This document shows, in pieces, positions 35,101 to 50,100 of a DNA stretch of 64,000 nucleotides. Within the stretch, counting starts at the first letter, position 1. Each line of letters opens with the position of its first letter. The translations under genes and the position numbers were made by a program. This DNA is from Antilocapra americana (lineage: Eukaryota > Chordata > Mammalia > Artiodactyla > Antilocapridae): the NCBI GenBank assembly GCA_007570785.1, contig ML661900.1:2267126-2331125 (forward strand), read 5' to 3'. The notes below the pieces were generated by a model. The model was not told the DNA's origin and ran no database searches. It was given only the letters and a program-made list of their open reading frames with translations.

Positions 35101-38100
35101 TATACGTATACACACACACAGACACACACACTCAAAACACACATGGGGCTTCCCCAGTGGCTCAGTGGTAAAGAATCCACCTGCAATGCAGGAGCCACAG
35201 GAGATGTGGGTTTGATCCCTGGGTCAGAAAGATCCCCTGGAGGAGGGCATGGCAATCCACTCCAGTATTCTTGCCTGGAGAATCCCACAGACAGAAAACC
35301 TGGTGCAAACAACTGAAGCCACTTAGCACAAACATACACATACACACACACAGTGGAATATTACTCAACCTCAAAAAAAAAATACTGTCACTTGCAGCAG
35401 GATATTTGGACTTATAGATTATCATACTAAGTGAAGTAAGTCAGACAGAGAAAAACAAAAATCATACGATATCACTTTTATGTGGAATTGAAGAAACTAA
35501 CACAAATGAACTTATCTATAAAACAGAAACAGACCCATAGGCATAGAAAGCAAATTTACAGTTACCAAAGGGGGAAGGAGGTGGGGAGGGATAAATTAGG
35601 AGTTTGGGATTAACATACACATACTACTGTATACAGAATAAACAACAAGGATTGACTATATACCACAAAGAACTGTATTCAATATCTTGTAATAACCTAT
35701 AATATAAAAGAAACTCAAAAAAGAATATATAACTGAAACACTTTGCTATACACCGGAAACACAACATCGTAAATCAATTATACTTCAATTTTTAAAAATC
35801 TAAGAGATAAAACTATTGATGTCTATGGTGAAAATGGACTTGATGGGATTCACAGCAGATGAGATACCACAGAAGGAAAGGTCAGTGAATGTGATGACAG
35901 TGGGACAGAAACCACCCAAATAAAACAGAAGAAAGACAAAAGGAAAGAAAGGAAGAAAATTAACAAGCATGGTACAATGTTAAGCAAGTAATAATGTCAA
36001 CTAATGTTCAATGAAGATGCCAAGAAATTCAATGGAGTAAAGACAGTCTTTTCAAAAAGTGGTACTACAACTGGTTATCTGTATGGGGAAAAAATGAACT
36101 TCAACCCTTACCTCACATAACACATAAAAATTAACTTAAAATATACAAATGAGTAAGAATCAAAACCACTAAAATTCTCAAAGAGGCATGAAAATATTTG
36201 TGACACTGGGTCATGCAAAGATTTCCTATACAGAATACAAAAAACACAATCTGTGAAAGATTAAAATGATAAAACGAACTTTGTCAAGATTAAAAAGATT
36301 TTCTTCTTTATATTTGCCAAACCTATATCTGATAAGAGAATTATATTCAGAAAATACAAAGAACTCTTACAACTCAATAAAAGAACAAACAACTCAATTA
36401 AAAACTGGATGAAGGACCTGAACAGTCCTTTCTCCAAAGATACACAGATGGCCAACAAGCACAGGAGAAGATACTCAACATTATTAATCAATAGGAAAAT
36501 GCAACTTAAAACTGAAGCGAACCACACCCACCACAATGGCTAAAGCTAAAAACACTGGTAATGCCAAGTGTTGGGAGGGATGTGCAACCACTGCAGAGGT
36601 CATGCACTGCTGACGGGAACATGGAACGGTGCAGCCCCTGGAGGACAGTAGGGCAGTATCTTAACAAGCCGAATACACGCTCAACTAAGGAGCGCATCAA
36701 GCCCAGCAAAGTCAGCCTGGGGCGGGCCTGGAGGGAAGACAGCATGTTTGTGGAACTGAAAGAGGCCAAGCAGGCCTGAGACTGGGGGGGGGGGGGGGGG
36801 TAGGAGGCAGAAGCGGCAGATGAGCCCGCTGGCCCTCCAGGCCACGTTAAGGCAAGGAGATTCTTCCTGCAAAGCTTGAACTAGTGGTGAGAACTGATTG
36901 AGGTCACTGAGACTAGGGTTCCTACCACAGGTGGGCCCAGGCCCTGCAGAGGGTAACAGGTGCCAGCAGCTTCCCCTTCCCAGCCCCCAATTCTAAATAC
37001 CATGGCAGATGTGGGCCAATCTTGCTCTCGCTTGGTGGCCCTGAACAAGGCACCTAAGTTCTCTGTTTCCCGTGTCAAGGAGGATGACCATCCAGCCAGG
37101 GTTATGTGCCACAGCCATCGCTCCTCTCATGACTACAGCAATTTTCAGAGTGGTGTCACACAACCGTGCCCCTCTGATACCTTTGTTCCTGGAAGTGTGT
37201 GGCCAGTGAAGGTGATGAGGACAGCTGAGACAGAGTTGCTAAGCGTGACCCCCACTCCCAGGAGATGTCAGAGAGGACTGGGCGCTGATGCAGAAGGGTG
37301 CAGACATCCCGGCCAGCTCGTGCAGTCACCGAAATTCCGCCTGCCAGGGAGCTGGCCACCCACCTCCACACTCGCCTCTCTGGGAGGCCAGGCTTTAAAT
37401 CATCAGTGTAGGGCAGCAATATGGTGACTAAACTCTTTCTTGGTATAGACAAAGCTCAGCTTTACTGGGAAAACCACAGATGAATACCATGTTACACCTA
37501 CTGGGCATGAATGACTTCCCCAAATTCACCAATCATCCCCCTGCTTCAGGCCGGGCCCTCTGCTAGAGACAGGATGAGCTACCAGCCAGGGTCCTAGCCA
37601 GCCAAAGCAGAACAGCCCCCTGAGAGTACCAGCCATTCACGGGAATAACTGTATCTACCTGGCCTGAGGGCTCACACATGCATGCTAAGTCACTTCAGTC
37701 GTGTCCGACTCTGCAACCCACAAGGCTCCCCTGTTCATGGGATTCTCTAGGCAAGAATACGAGAGTGGGTTGCCATGCCCTTCTCCAGGGGAGGGCTCAA
37801 GAGGGGAGCAAAAAACAAAGGGTCAGAGCAGGGATAGTGGCAGGGCCAATGGAAGACCCATTAGAGGCAAGACTGGAAGGATAAGACACTTCCTTAGCCA
37901 ACCCAGTCTCCACACCCATCCTCCAGATGGGCACCCTCTCCACTGATGGATAGTAAAGACCCACTTCACTTACTGGCTCAACGGAGGCAGGGAAATGACA
38001 GTGGCGGCAATACCAGCAGCACTGGACCGGGTAAGCACTCTCTACTGAGCACTTACTCTGAGTCAAGACACTCAGCCAGGCAGTTCTTATTAATAACCTT

Positions 38101-41100
38101 AACCTTCACACCCAACCAATAGGGAAGGGTATTCACACATCCACACAAACACACACACACACCAATTTACTAGTGGAGAATATAAAGCTCAGAGAAGTTA
38201 AGAAACTGGCTCAACATCACACAGCTAATGAGTAGCAGAGCTGTGATTCCAAAACCCAGGCTGACTACAAAGAGCATGAGCCGCAGCAAGACCCACTCCA
38301 GCCGCTCACTCGTGTGTCGGGCACGGCTGAGCGCCTGGATGACGCCAAGTCCGGACCCACAGAACCGCAGGGCCGTGCTCACCGCCATCACACACCCTGC
38401 AGCACGGCTGCAGCCCGAGCACCTCCCACGCACACCCACCTCGCTCGAATTCTGCACGGCTCCAGAGCACACAGTCACACTCCCACCCCCGAGCTTGCAC
38501 ACTCACACAGGGACAAGCCAGAACTGCACATGAGAGCCAATTCTTTTACCTGAAGTGATCTGGACTGTTAGTAGATTAACGAAAACACTGGTTAAAGCAG
38601 GAAACCATTGAACAGTAACTTAAACACATGGACCGGTGCAGGCACACAGAAGCGTGCACTGACGTGCCAGCCCCCTGAGGTAGGCCAGCCGAGGCTTCTT
38701 CCTGAGTCTGGGGCTACTGACCAAGGCTCCCTGTTATCTTTCTTGGATAAACCACACCCATAAGATACCATCTGACTTTTCCAAATTTGTGTTGCTTCTT
38801 TTTAAAAAGTAGATTAGGGACTTACAGTTGTAAAACAATCTAAGTATAGAATCTTTACAGGCTTTGAACAATTTTTTTTCTCCTATCTTTCACAACTGTG
38901 TCACCCACATCCTGGTAATTTTTTAGTGACTCACCTTTATCAAATTTCCCCCAAGCATTTAACTTGCTTTTTCACAGAAAAAGCAACTCATTTTAACATG
39001 TTATGGGTTTACTAAGTATTTCACTCAATTATATAATTACAATAACATGTACAACTAGTTAGCATTAATTAGTTAGGAACAAACTCAGCCGACTCTTGCT
39101 AAGTTTGCAGCTGGCTGGTGGGAGCAGGGGCACAGGGTGCTCTGCAGTAGCCCTTAATCTCCTACAGTCATTGAGGACCACGGCTCCATGGAGAGAATTT
39201 AAAATACCAAGTAAACAGGGAAGCTGGTGGAAACTGGTTTGGAGAGTTTCAACTGTATTGATAAACAGAATAAAAACACAACAGACAAGCATTCAATTAT
39301 CCCTTAAGCCCTGATGACACTCTCAAATACCATTTAAATTTATATAAAATGAATGTAATTTTTAAGCCAAATTTGTTTTAATATTTCTATGGTCATTAAA
39401 ACCTCTCAAAAAGCAAAAAAATCTCTGTGCATCTAAAGCATTTTACTGAATATTTGAAACTTTTTTAAGCATGCTGAAAGCAAAAAAAGGAAACAAAAAC
39501 CATAAACACCTAAGATCCATATGCCAATCAACAAACATCAGGATTTCTATAGAAATTGGCCCCCTGGGCCCCATGGAGAAAGGCTTTGCCATGAACTGTG
39601 TCTCCCCCAACAAAGATAGCCACTAACCCTCATCTAGTACTTAGTGAGGCTTAGGTACTGCTCAAAGTAGTTTACATTAAATTATTATCACCATCATGTT
39701 GATCTCCCAAAGTATGTGTGATTATTACCTCCATTTTACAAACAAAAGTTAAGTAATCTGCCCAAGTTATGCAGCTTTAAGTCAAAGAGCTGGGAACTGA
39801 ACTTGGCTGGCTGGTTCTTAATCACTGGGCTATGGTGGGAAGGCACAGCTGATGGAAGATAACTCCTAGGGTGACCTTCAACCCTGAATGTGAACTGTCG
39901 TTAAAGCCAAAGGTGACACATGCTCACTTTCCTAGGGGAAACACACTCCATAATCAGAAAGCCCCCAATGTTACGGGTCTGTCTCCCCATTCCATTATCT
40001 AACTTTCAGGGCAGATGGAACCAGTCAGGCATGAAAATCTGGCAAATCAATCATTTCCTAAATATGTTCTTACAACAAGAGGTGGAAGCAACATTGGGCT
40101 CCAATCAAGGCACCAGCGTGCCTTTCAGATCTTCCACATACTTGCTATGTGTCTTGAGCAAGTCACCTTACTGTTGGGGACAGAGAAAAGGGATACAGTA
40201 GGTGATTAAATAGTTAATTCTAATAAGGGACAGTAATTAAAGAAAAAAGTATGGGAGATCTCTGTAAGTTAATGATCGCCCAAGAGAACAGGTCTGCCTA
40301 GCAACAAAACCGTGGAACAGAAGCGTGAGACATGCCCCCAAACAGTAAGTCAATGGTGGAATGAGACCCACATCCTACCCAGGGATGTCAGTAAGCTAAT
40401 GACCCCTAGACAGGGTCTCTGCACACATAAAAAAACAATAATTTGGGTAAGGTGACATTTCAAAGCGAAAAACCCTCATTAAACTGAGCTTTGAAATCAT
40501 TTTTCCATAGCACCATGACAGTCCTGGATGGGCCATCCAGGGTCAAAAACTCCCCCACCCAACATGTTGGGAGAGCTAAAGACTCAAAGAATGAGGAAGC
40601 AGGTGGTCTTATTCCCCACCCCAATTTTATTTGATTATACAACTGCAGCCCACTAAGTTCTTGGGGTGGCATCCCCTCGCCTGCCCGTTTGAAAATTTCA
40701 TGAGCATCCTATTCTAATAAATCACTTCTTATCTATCACTTTGCCTCTCAATGAATTCTTTCTGTCCTGAGACATAAAGAACCAGAGCTCCGCAGAGCCC
40801 CTGAGACACTTTTCTGAGGTTTCATTATCTCTCTTAAGCATCAGCTTTTTAACATGTAAAATAAAGGGATCATGTCTTGGTGACTTTCTAACATTTTTAG
40901 GAGCACAGAACCCTTTCTGTGGTCCAGCAGGTTGAAATCAGTGAAAGCAGTGCTGCTCTAGCTGCAGGTGCCTAGGAAGACAGCCCCAACTTCCCCCCTC
41001 CCTCCCACCTTTCCTTCAGTGCTGGCTGGCGAGGGACTGAATCAGATGAGATGGGGCACACCGGGCAGAAGGACACATCCTGAGTGAAGGTCCTGGCTGA

Positions 41101-44100
41101 AGAGCAAGGTACAGAATGGACAAAAAAACAGCAATTCAAAGAGTGAGAACATGGGGAAACAGTGACCAAAGGAACAAAGCCACTTCTTGGATCCATAAAA
41201 GAGGGGAGGACAGAGGGCATACTGCTACTCCCAATACTGGAAAGACAGGCCAATACAGGGAGTCACTGCTTCCTGGAGCAGAGACTCAACTACGGAACCA
41301 GTGCCAGGGGAGGAAAACTCACTGTAACTGCTGACTTGCTGGAGGCCCAGCACAGACACCTCTGTGAGTTAAAAACTCCAGGGGACCCAGTCAGAGGGGT
41401 GCTCACAGTATTGTGAGACTTACCTCCAGGGCTAAACAAGGTTCCCACAGTGAATACCAGAGGAAAATCCCCTCTGGTTTCTGGCAGGGAGAGGGGAAAA
41501 GGAATAATTTTTAAATATTTCAGAGCTATCTGCTCTTAACAAGGCCTGCCTTCCAGGAAAACTATTAACCGGAGCCTAACCTGGGTATTATGGGAGCCCA
41601 AATGATCTGCGGGAAGGGAAATACCCAACTCCAGCCCATTCTAGCCATCCTGCCCCACCTAAGAGGGAATAAAACTACTGAGAAACACTTGTGAAGTTCA
41701 TACTGCAGAGGCACAGGCTCACTAAGAGCCTGACCCCTAATCACAGAACTATACAACACTTCCTCACCTCCCACACCTCATCATCATATTACTAAAGGCC
41801 TATTTACTGCAGTTACTTCAACCCGGAACACTATGTTCAGCTACAAGGCAAAATTACAAAGCATACCAACAGGCAAAAACTCCACAGTTCGAAGAGATAA
41901 ACAAGCATCAGAACCAGACATAGCTGGGATGTTGGAGTATCAGACTGGGGATTTATAATTATTATTAATATGCTCAGGGCTCTGATAGATAAGACAGCAT
42001 GCAAGAATAGACAGCCAGGGCTCCCCTGGTGGTCCGGTGGTTAAGAATCTGACTTGCAACGCAGAGGCACCAGTGTGATCCCTAATCTGGGAAGATTCCC
42101 ACATGCCATGGGGCAACTAAGCCCAGGTACCACACCTACTGAGCCTGGAAGCCACAAGTACTATGCCTGAGTGCCCCAACTGCTGAAGCCTGCACACCCT
42201 ACAGCCTACGCTCTGCAACAAGAGAAGCCACTAGAATGAGAAGCCCGAGGACCACAACAAACAGCACCCACTTACCACAACTAGATAAAGCCCGCACATA
42301 GCAACGAAGACCCACCACAGCCAAAACTCAAAATAAATAAAAAAGGACAGTGTAAGCGAACATGGAAATTCTAAAAAAAGAACAAAAAATAAATTCCAGA
42401 GGTAAAAACACTGCAAAAAAATGAAGAATGTCTTTGATGGGTTTATGAATAAACCAGACACAGTTAAGGAAAGAAACTGAGTATACAGATATCCAGATAG
42501 ACTCCCCCAAAACTAAAAGGCAAAGAGAACAAAGACTGGGAAAAAAAAGAAAAAGGAAGAGAGCATCTGAGGACCATGGGACAATCACAAAGGGTATAAC
42601 ATACACATAATGGGAATACCAGAAGTAGAAGAGAGAGAAGGGAAAAGAAGAAATACTTGGCACGATAAATGCCAAAAAGCCCACATCATGGCATACCATT
42701 TTCAAATTACAGAAAGTCAAAGATAAAAAGTTCTGGAAGAAGCCAGAGGAAAATAACTACCTTACCTATACAGGAACAAAGACAACTATATGTGACCTCT
42801 CCTCAGAAACTCTGCAAATAAAAACAGACTGAAATATTTAAAGTGTTGAGAGGAAAAAATTATCCCACCAACCGAGAACTCTGCAAAGTGTAAAATTATC
42901 CTTCAAAAGTGAAGGAGAATTAAAAAAAAAAAAGTAAAGACTTTCTCAGGCAAAAAGAAAAGTATTTTTGAGGGAATCTGTTGCTAGTAGATTTTCCTTG
43001 CAAGAAATATTCAGTTCTTTAGAAAGAATAAAAATAATACAGGTGAGAAACCTCAGATTCAACATTAAGGAAGAGTACTGAAGAAGGAATAAATAAAAGT
43101 AAAATAAAAACATTTTCCTTATTCTAATTGATCTAACAGATAACAGTCTATTCAAAATAATAATAATACACTTATGTATACCTGTTATGTATATGTTCAG
43201 TTCAGTTGCTCAGTCGTGTCCAACTCTTTGCAACCCCACTGACTGCAGCATACCAGGCTTCTCTGTCCATCACCACCTCCCAGAGCTTCCTCAAACTCAT
43301 GTCCATCAAGTTGGTGATGCCATCCAACCATCTCACCCTCTGTTGTCCCCTTTTCCTCCCACCTTCAATCTTTCCCAGTATCAGGGTCTTTTCAAATGAG
43401 TCAGTTCTTTGCATCAGGTGGCCAAAGTATTTGAGTTTCAGCTTCAGCATCAGTCCTTCCAACAAACATTCAGGACCAACTTCCTTTAGAATGGACAGGT
43501 TGGATCTCCTTGCAGTCCAAGGGACTCTCAAGAGTCTTCTCCAACACCACAGTTCAAAAGCATCAATTCTTTGGCGCTCAGATTTCTTTATAGTCCAACT
43601 CTCACATCTGTACATGACTAATGGGAAAACCATAGCTTTGACTAGATGGGCCTTTGTTGGCAAAGTAATGTCTCTGCCTTTTAATATGCTGTCTAGGTTG
43701 GTCATAGCTTTTCTTCCAAGGAGCTCAATTAAACCACAAAAGGCAGTAAGAAAGTGGAAGACAAAAATAGCAACAAAGAACAAGGACAACAAATGTTAAC
43801 AGAAAACACAGTAATGAATGCAGTATACATTAACCTAACTACACCAGTAATCACCTTGAATGTCAATGGTGTAAATGTGACAATTAAAAGACACAAATTG
43901 TCAGAACTGATCAAAAATCAGCTCACAACTATATGTTATCTGCAAGAAATCCACTTTAAAATAAAGACACGAATAGATTAAAGTAAATAGAGAAAGCGGG
44001 AGAGCTATATAAAATTCAGAGAGAGTGGACTTCAAAGTAAGGGAAGTTGTCAGGGATAAAGCAAGCCAGGATATGATGATAAAGGGGTCAGTTATTCAAG

Positions 44101-47100
44101 AAGACATAACAATTCTTAATGTGTATGCACCTAACAACAGAGCATTTTAAGTATGCGAGGCAAAAACTGACAGCCCTGAAAGAAACGGATGAATTCACCA
44201 TCACAGATGGAGTCTTCACTACCCCTCTATCCGACACAGACAAATCCAGCAGGCAAAAAATCAGTAAGGACACAGTGAACTCAACATCATTAATCAAATT
44301 TATATACATGACATCTATAAATTACTTCATCCAGCAAGAGCAGAGAAGGCAGTGGCACCCCACTCCAGTACTCTTGCCTGGAAAATCCCATAGACAGAGA
44401 AGCCTGGTGGGTTGCAGTCCATGGGGTCGCTAAGAGTTGGACACGACTAAGCAACTTCACTTTCACTTTTCACTTTCATGCACTGGAGAAGGAAACAGCA
44501 ACCCACTCCAGTGTTCTTGCCTGGAGAATCCCAGGGACTGGGGAGCCTGGTGGGCAGCCGTCTCTGGGTCGCACAGTCAGACACGACTGAAGCAGCTTAG
44601 CAGCAGCAGCATATGAAACACTCATCAAGACGGATTATATTCTGGGCCATAAGATACACATTAACAAATTTAAAGAACAGAAATCATACAATGTCTGCTT
44701 TTAGACCACAGCAGAATTAAACCAGAAATCTGTAACAGCAAGGTATTAACAACAAAAAAATCTTCAAGTATGTGGAGATTAAACAACACATGTCCAGTTG
44801 ACATGTGAGTCAAATAAGACATCTCAAAACAAGTTTTAAAATATTTTTAACTAAATGAACACATAAATTATCAAAATCTGCAGGATGCAACAAAACCAGT
44901 GCTTAGAAGGAAATTTATAGCATTGGATGTATATAATAGAAAAGATGAAAGATCTAAAATCAATAATCTAAGTTTCTACCTTAGGACACTAGAAAAATAA
45001 GAGCAAATTAAATCCAAAGTAAGCCGAAGAAAATAAATAATAAGAATTAGAGCAGAAATCAATAAAATTGAAAACAGGAAATCAATACAGAAAAAATTAA
45101 AAAAAAGCTGGTTCTCTGAAGAGATCAACAGGTGTGATAAGTCTCTAGCTGGACTAACTAAGGAAAAAAGAAATGATGGTAATTACTAATATCAGAGATT
45201 AAAGAGGGAAAATAACCATGGATTCTTTGGAAATTAAAAGAATAAGCAAGAAATACAATAAACAACTCAATTGCCATAAATCTGATAACTTAGATGAAAT
45301 GGACCAATTCCTTGAGAGGCACAATCCACCAAAACTCACACAAGAAGAAATAAATGATCTAAATAGGATATACATGCTTTTTAAATGGAATCAATAATCT
45401 TCCAAAACAGAAAGCACAGGTGCGATGGGTTCACTGGTGAATTCTACTAAACATTTAAGAAAGAAATTATATTAATTATCCACAATCTCTTTCAGAGGAT
45501 AGAAGCAGAAAGAATACTTCCTAACTCATTCTATGAGGCCAGTATTCCCCTACTGCCAAACCAAAGACAGTGTAAGAAAAGAAATTACAGACCAATGTCT
45601 CTCATCAACACAGATATAAAAATCCTCAACAAAATATTAGCAAATCAAATTCAACAATGCATAAAAAGAACTATACTTCACAATGAACTAAGATTTATCC
45701 CAGGTAAGCAAGACTCATTCAACATTCAAAATCAATTAACGTAATTCATCATATCACAGACTAGAAAACGAAAACCACATAATCATATCAATTCATGCAA
45801 AAAATGCATCTGACAAAATCCAACACCCATTCACGATAAAAACTCTCAATAAACTAAGAATAGAGGGAACTTTCTCAACTTGATAAACACTATCTACAAA
45901 AAATCCTAAAACTAACATCCTATTTAATGGCAAGAAACCTGAAGCATTTTCACTAAGACCAGGCTAAGGCTGAGTGAGCGCGTCCAAGTTGTGTCCAACT
46001 CTTTGCGACCCCATGGACTTAGATCACCAGGCTCCTCTGTCCATGAGATTCTCCATGCAGGATTACTGGAGTGGGTTGCCATCTCCTCCTCCAGGGGATC
46101 TTCCCGACCCGGGTATTGAATCCAGGTCTCCTATGTTACTTGCATTGCAGGCAGATTCTTTACCACTTGAGCCACTGGGGAAGCCCCCACTAAGACCATG
46201 TACCAGGCAAAGATGCCTCCTCCCACCACTCCTTTTCAGCTCTGTACTGGAAATCTTGCTAATGCAATAAGGCAAAGAAAGAAAGATATTGGTACGGAAG
46301 ACATAAAACTGTTCATAGATGATACAACCATCCACATAGAAAACATGAAGAGATTAACCAAAAAATTCTTGGGACTAGTAAGTGATTATAGCAAGGGTGC
46401 ACAATATGAGACTAACATACAAAATTCAACTGTTTTCCTACATACCAACAATGAACAAGTGGAATTTGAAATTAATAATACATTATCATTTAGATTAGCA
46501 CCAAGAAAGCAAAATACTTAGGTATATAAATCTAACAAAATGTACATATAAGATCTATATTTAAGGAAAACCACAAAACTCTGATGAATGAAATCAAAGA
46601 AGCACAAAATAAATGGAGAAATATTCCACACTCATGGTGAGAAAGCCTCAGTACTGTCAGTTCTTCCCAATTTTATCTATAGATTCAATGTGTGCATGCA
46701 TGCTAAGTCACTTCAGTTGTGTCTGACTCTTTGCGACCCTATGGGTTATAGCCCACCCAGCTCCTCTGTCCTTGGGATTCTCCAGGCAAGAATACTGGAG
46801 TGGGTCGCAGTGCCCTCTTATAGGGGATCTTCTTGCCCAGGGCATTGAACCTGCACTTCTTAAATCTCCTGCATTGGCAGGTGGGTTCTTTACCACTAGC
46901 GCCACCTGGCAAGCAATGCAATCCCAATCAAAATCCTGGCAAGGTATTTTGTGATTATCAACAAAATGATTCTAATGTTTATATGGAGAGGGAAAAGACT
47001 TAGACTATCTAACACGATAACTGAAGGAGAATAAAGCTGGAAGACAGACACTATTCTACTTTGAGACCTACTATAAAGCTACGGTAATCAAGACAGTGTG

Positions 47101-50100
47101 GTACTGGCAAAACAATAGACAAATACATTAATAGAACACAGCAGAGAATCCAGAAATAGAACTGCATAAATACAATCAACTAATCACTGGCAAAGAAGCA
47201 AAGACAATACAATGTAGCAAAGATTACCTCTTCAACAAATAGTGCTGGAGCAACTAGACACTCACATGAAAAATAAAGAACCAGACACGGAGACCATATA
47301 TGCTTCACAAAAATTGCCTCAAAATGGATCATAGATGCAAATGTCAAACTCAAAACTACACAACTACAAGTTAACATTAACACAGAAGGAAACCTACACA
47401 ACCTGGGGTGTGGTGAAGCCTTTTTAGATACAATGACAAAGACATGATCTTGAAAGAAATAACTGATAAGCTGGACTTGATTAAAATTTAAAACTTCTGC
47501 TCTGTGAAAGACAATACTGAGAGAATTAGATGATAGCCACGGACTGGGAAAATATATTTACAAAAGACAAATCTGATTAAGGACTGCCATTCAAAATACA
47601 CAAAGAGTCCTTAAAATGCAACAATAAGAAAACAAACAACCCAATCTTAAAAATGGCCAAAGACCTTAACAGATGCTCCACCAAAGAAGATAAACAAGTG
47701 GCAAATATGCATATGAAAAACGGTCATCAAGGAAAATGAAAATTGTCATCAAGGAAATGTCATCAAGGAAATGAAAATTAAAACAACAAACTACCACTAA
47801 ACAACTACTGAAACAGCCAAAACCTGGAACACTGATGACATGAAACACGGGGAAGGACATGGAGCAACAGGAACCCTCATTTATTGTTGGCAGGAATGAA
47901 GGCAAAGTGGTACGTTTCAGAAGACCGCCTGGCAGTTTCTTATAAAACTCAACATACTCTTACCATATGATCCAACATGTTCCTTGATACTTAAAGAAGT
48001 TGAAAAATCATGTCTTCATAAAACCTGCACACAGATGTTTATAGCAACTGTATTCATAGTAACCCAAAAGTGGAAAGAATCCAAACACCAATTAACTGAA
48101 GAATGGATAAACAAAATGTGGTATACCCACTAATGGAGTATTATTCCACAATCAAGAGAAATGAAATATTAATGAAGTACTGATACATGCTACAACTTGG
48201 ATGAAAACCTTAAAAACATTACGCTCACTGAAAGAAGCAAGACGGGGTACTGTAGGATGTCACTCCTATGAAATATGCAGAACTGGCAAATCCACTGAGA
48301 AAAAAGTACACAGGGCAGGATAGGAAGAAAGTGTTTGGGGGAAACAGGAAGGGATCGCTAGTGGGTCCTGGGGTTTCTTTTCGGGGTGGTGAAAACCATT
48401 CTGAAACTGACTGTGGTGATGCTCATTCAGCTCTGCAGCCTGGAAGCCTTGTGACCTTAGACAAGGACTCCTCCTGAGCCCATTGTTGTCTCCGTAAAAT
48501 GTCAACCATATGACCATATGTCAATCACTGAGCATGGTAAAACTCAAACAATTAAACCCTGAGTGTGAAAGCATCAGGTATGTAACAGGAGTCCCAAACA
48601 AGCTAAAAGTATACGAAAGTACCTTGTGACCAACACAATGCTAGGTAACTTTATAATTTCACACATAAAATTATACATTATCAGAAATAACCCATTTTCA
48701 GTTTCACATAATGCTTTCCAAAGACTCACCTGAGCTCTGTGCCCCACTGTTTAAAAGAGAAGTTAATAGAGTTTGGAGGCCCTGGGGCGGGCTGATTTGC
48801 AGCTTGCTCTCCTACCAGCTCTCCAGGGGCAGCTTCCACAGCTAGGACATTTCTCGCTTTTTCTGCAGAAGCATTTGAGTGCAGGTTAATTAAATCTGAA
48901 AGAAAGGCAAACAAATGTCAGTTATTCAAAGGTTCCACAGGGAACTTGACATCCTACATAATACACTATCTTGATGAACTACATAAAGTTTGACATAATA
49001 TATATTACAGTACTTTTAAGTGCTGATTTTTGGCTGCATGCTGGGTCCTGCATGCAGGCTTTCTCTAGTTGGGGGGAATGGAGGCTACTCTTTGTTGCAG
49101 TGCATGGGCTTCTCATTGCAGGGGCTTCTCCTGTTGCAGAGCACAGGCCCTAGGGTGTTTGGGCTTTAGGAGAGTGGCGCACGGGCTTAGTTGGGATCTT
49201 CCCAGACCAAGGATTGAACCTGTGCCCCCTGCACTGGCAGGTGGATTCTTATACACTGTACCACCAGAGAAGTCCAATATTACAGGATACTTTTCATGCG
49301 TACTACATAAAAATACAGTCTGCAGATGGTTAGGGTGTTCTGTAACCATTTTTATCTAACGTTGATCCACATTCCTCAGAGGAAGGTTGTACATGCTTCA
49401 GGTCATCAAGTGTTAACAGCAACAGCACAGGGAAAATACCTAGAGCTCATCTCTGCTGTCTTGTAGATCAGTAAACCCAGTATAAAGCTGTGATCATGGT
49501 CCACTTACCTATACTGATAAGGAACAACTTCCAGGATAAACTGTTATGTTAAAAAAAACCTGATAATCAGATTACACTAATGCCCTTTTCTGTAAAAAAG
49601 TGAGGGGAATAGAATATATACATACTTGCTAATTATAAATAATGACACTGAAAAAATAAGTTTGCACACAAAGGCCAACAGTTCAATAAATTCACAGGCA
49701 AATACATTGATGCTAAAGCCTGATAAAATCTGAGGCTAGATCTTAAAAATGTAAGCATTTGAAATATTTGAGGTTGCAATGATATTCTGCCCAGAATTTG
49801 CTTCAAGATAAGAATATTTTGTTAACAAATAAATAATATCCGCTCCAAACAACATGTTATTTGCTTCCAAATAATAAAATTAAGTGGGTAAGTATATCAA
49901 TGAAGCAAAATGGGTCATGAAATACTAATTGTTGAAACTACCTAATGAACATGTGGGTAGTATTATGTTATTCTCTCTTTGCATATGCTTAAAATTTCCC
50001 ATAATAAAAACTCACTTTTCTGAAGTTCTGATAAAATGTATCCAATAATTAATATTTTGTATTCTTCCCAACTATATAATCTCTCTGAGAAGATACATGT

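Larger units (their letters stand above)
33120..36690 (+). mobile_element. Old L1M element, interrupted by a SINE and a younger L1
   Basis: 5' UTR-like sequence (33120-33782) continues after a CHR SINE as ORF1 start sequence ('aatagaactcattttaagga', about 34080-34370). It breaks at a younger L1, resumes at about 35806 with the next part of ORF1 ('ggacttgatgggattcacag'), then passes through an internal deletion to the ORF2 end (36080-36690). Confidence 0.65.
40990..48430 (+). mobile_element. Near-full-length old L1M with five nested insertions
   Basis: L1 5' UTR (about 40990-41900), ORF1 (about 41930-43190), an ORF2 start with endonuclease-like sequence ([20 protein letters not shown] near 43900), the reverse-transcriptase region (44600-46680), the ORF2 end (46915-48230) and a 3' UTR follow in order on the plus strand. 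All frames are broken. Removing five insertions (about 1.6 kb) leaves about 5.9 kb, close to full L1 length. Confidence 0.75.
32067..48729 (-). other. TBC1D2B intron 3 (L1-rich)
   Basis: A 16.7-kb intron. About 32265-36690 and 40990-48430 are L1 sequence with nested SINEs, a second L1 and a BovB. The remaining stretches (36800-40200, and 48430-48729) hold a truncated Bov-tA, two MIRs, a (CA)n run near 38134-38161 and an LTR-like block. I see no coding gene. Confidence 0.8.

Noticed and set aside
43206..43799. 197-codon plus-strand ORF
   Set aside because: It is the reverse-strand shadow of the BovB reverse-transcriptase fragment.
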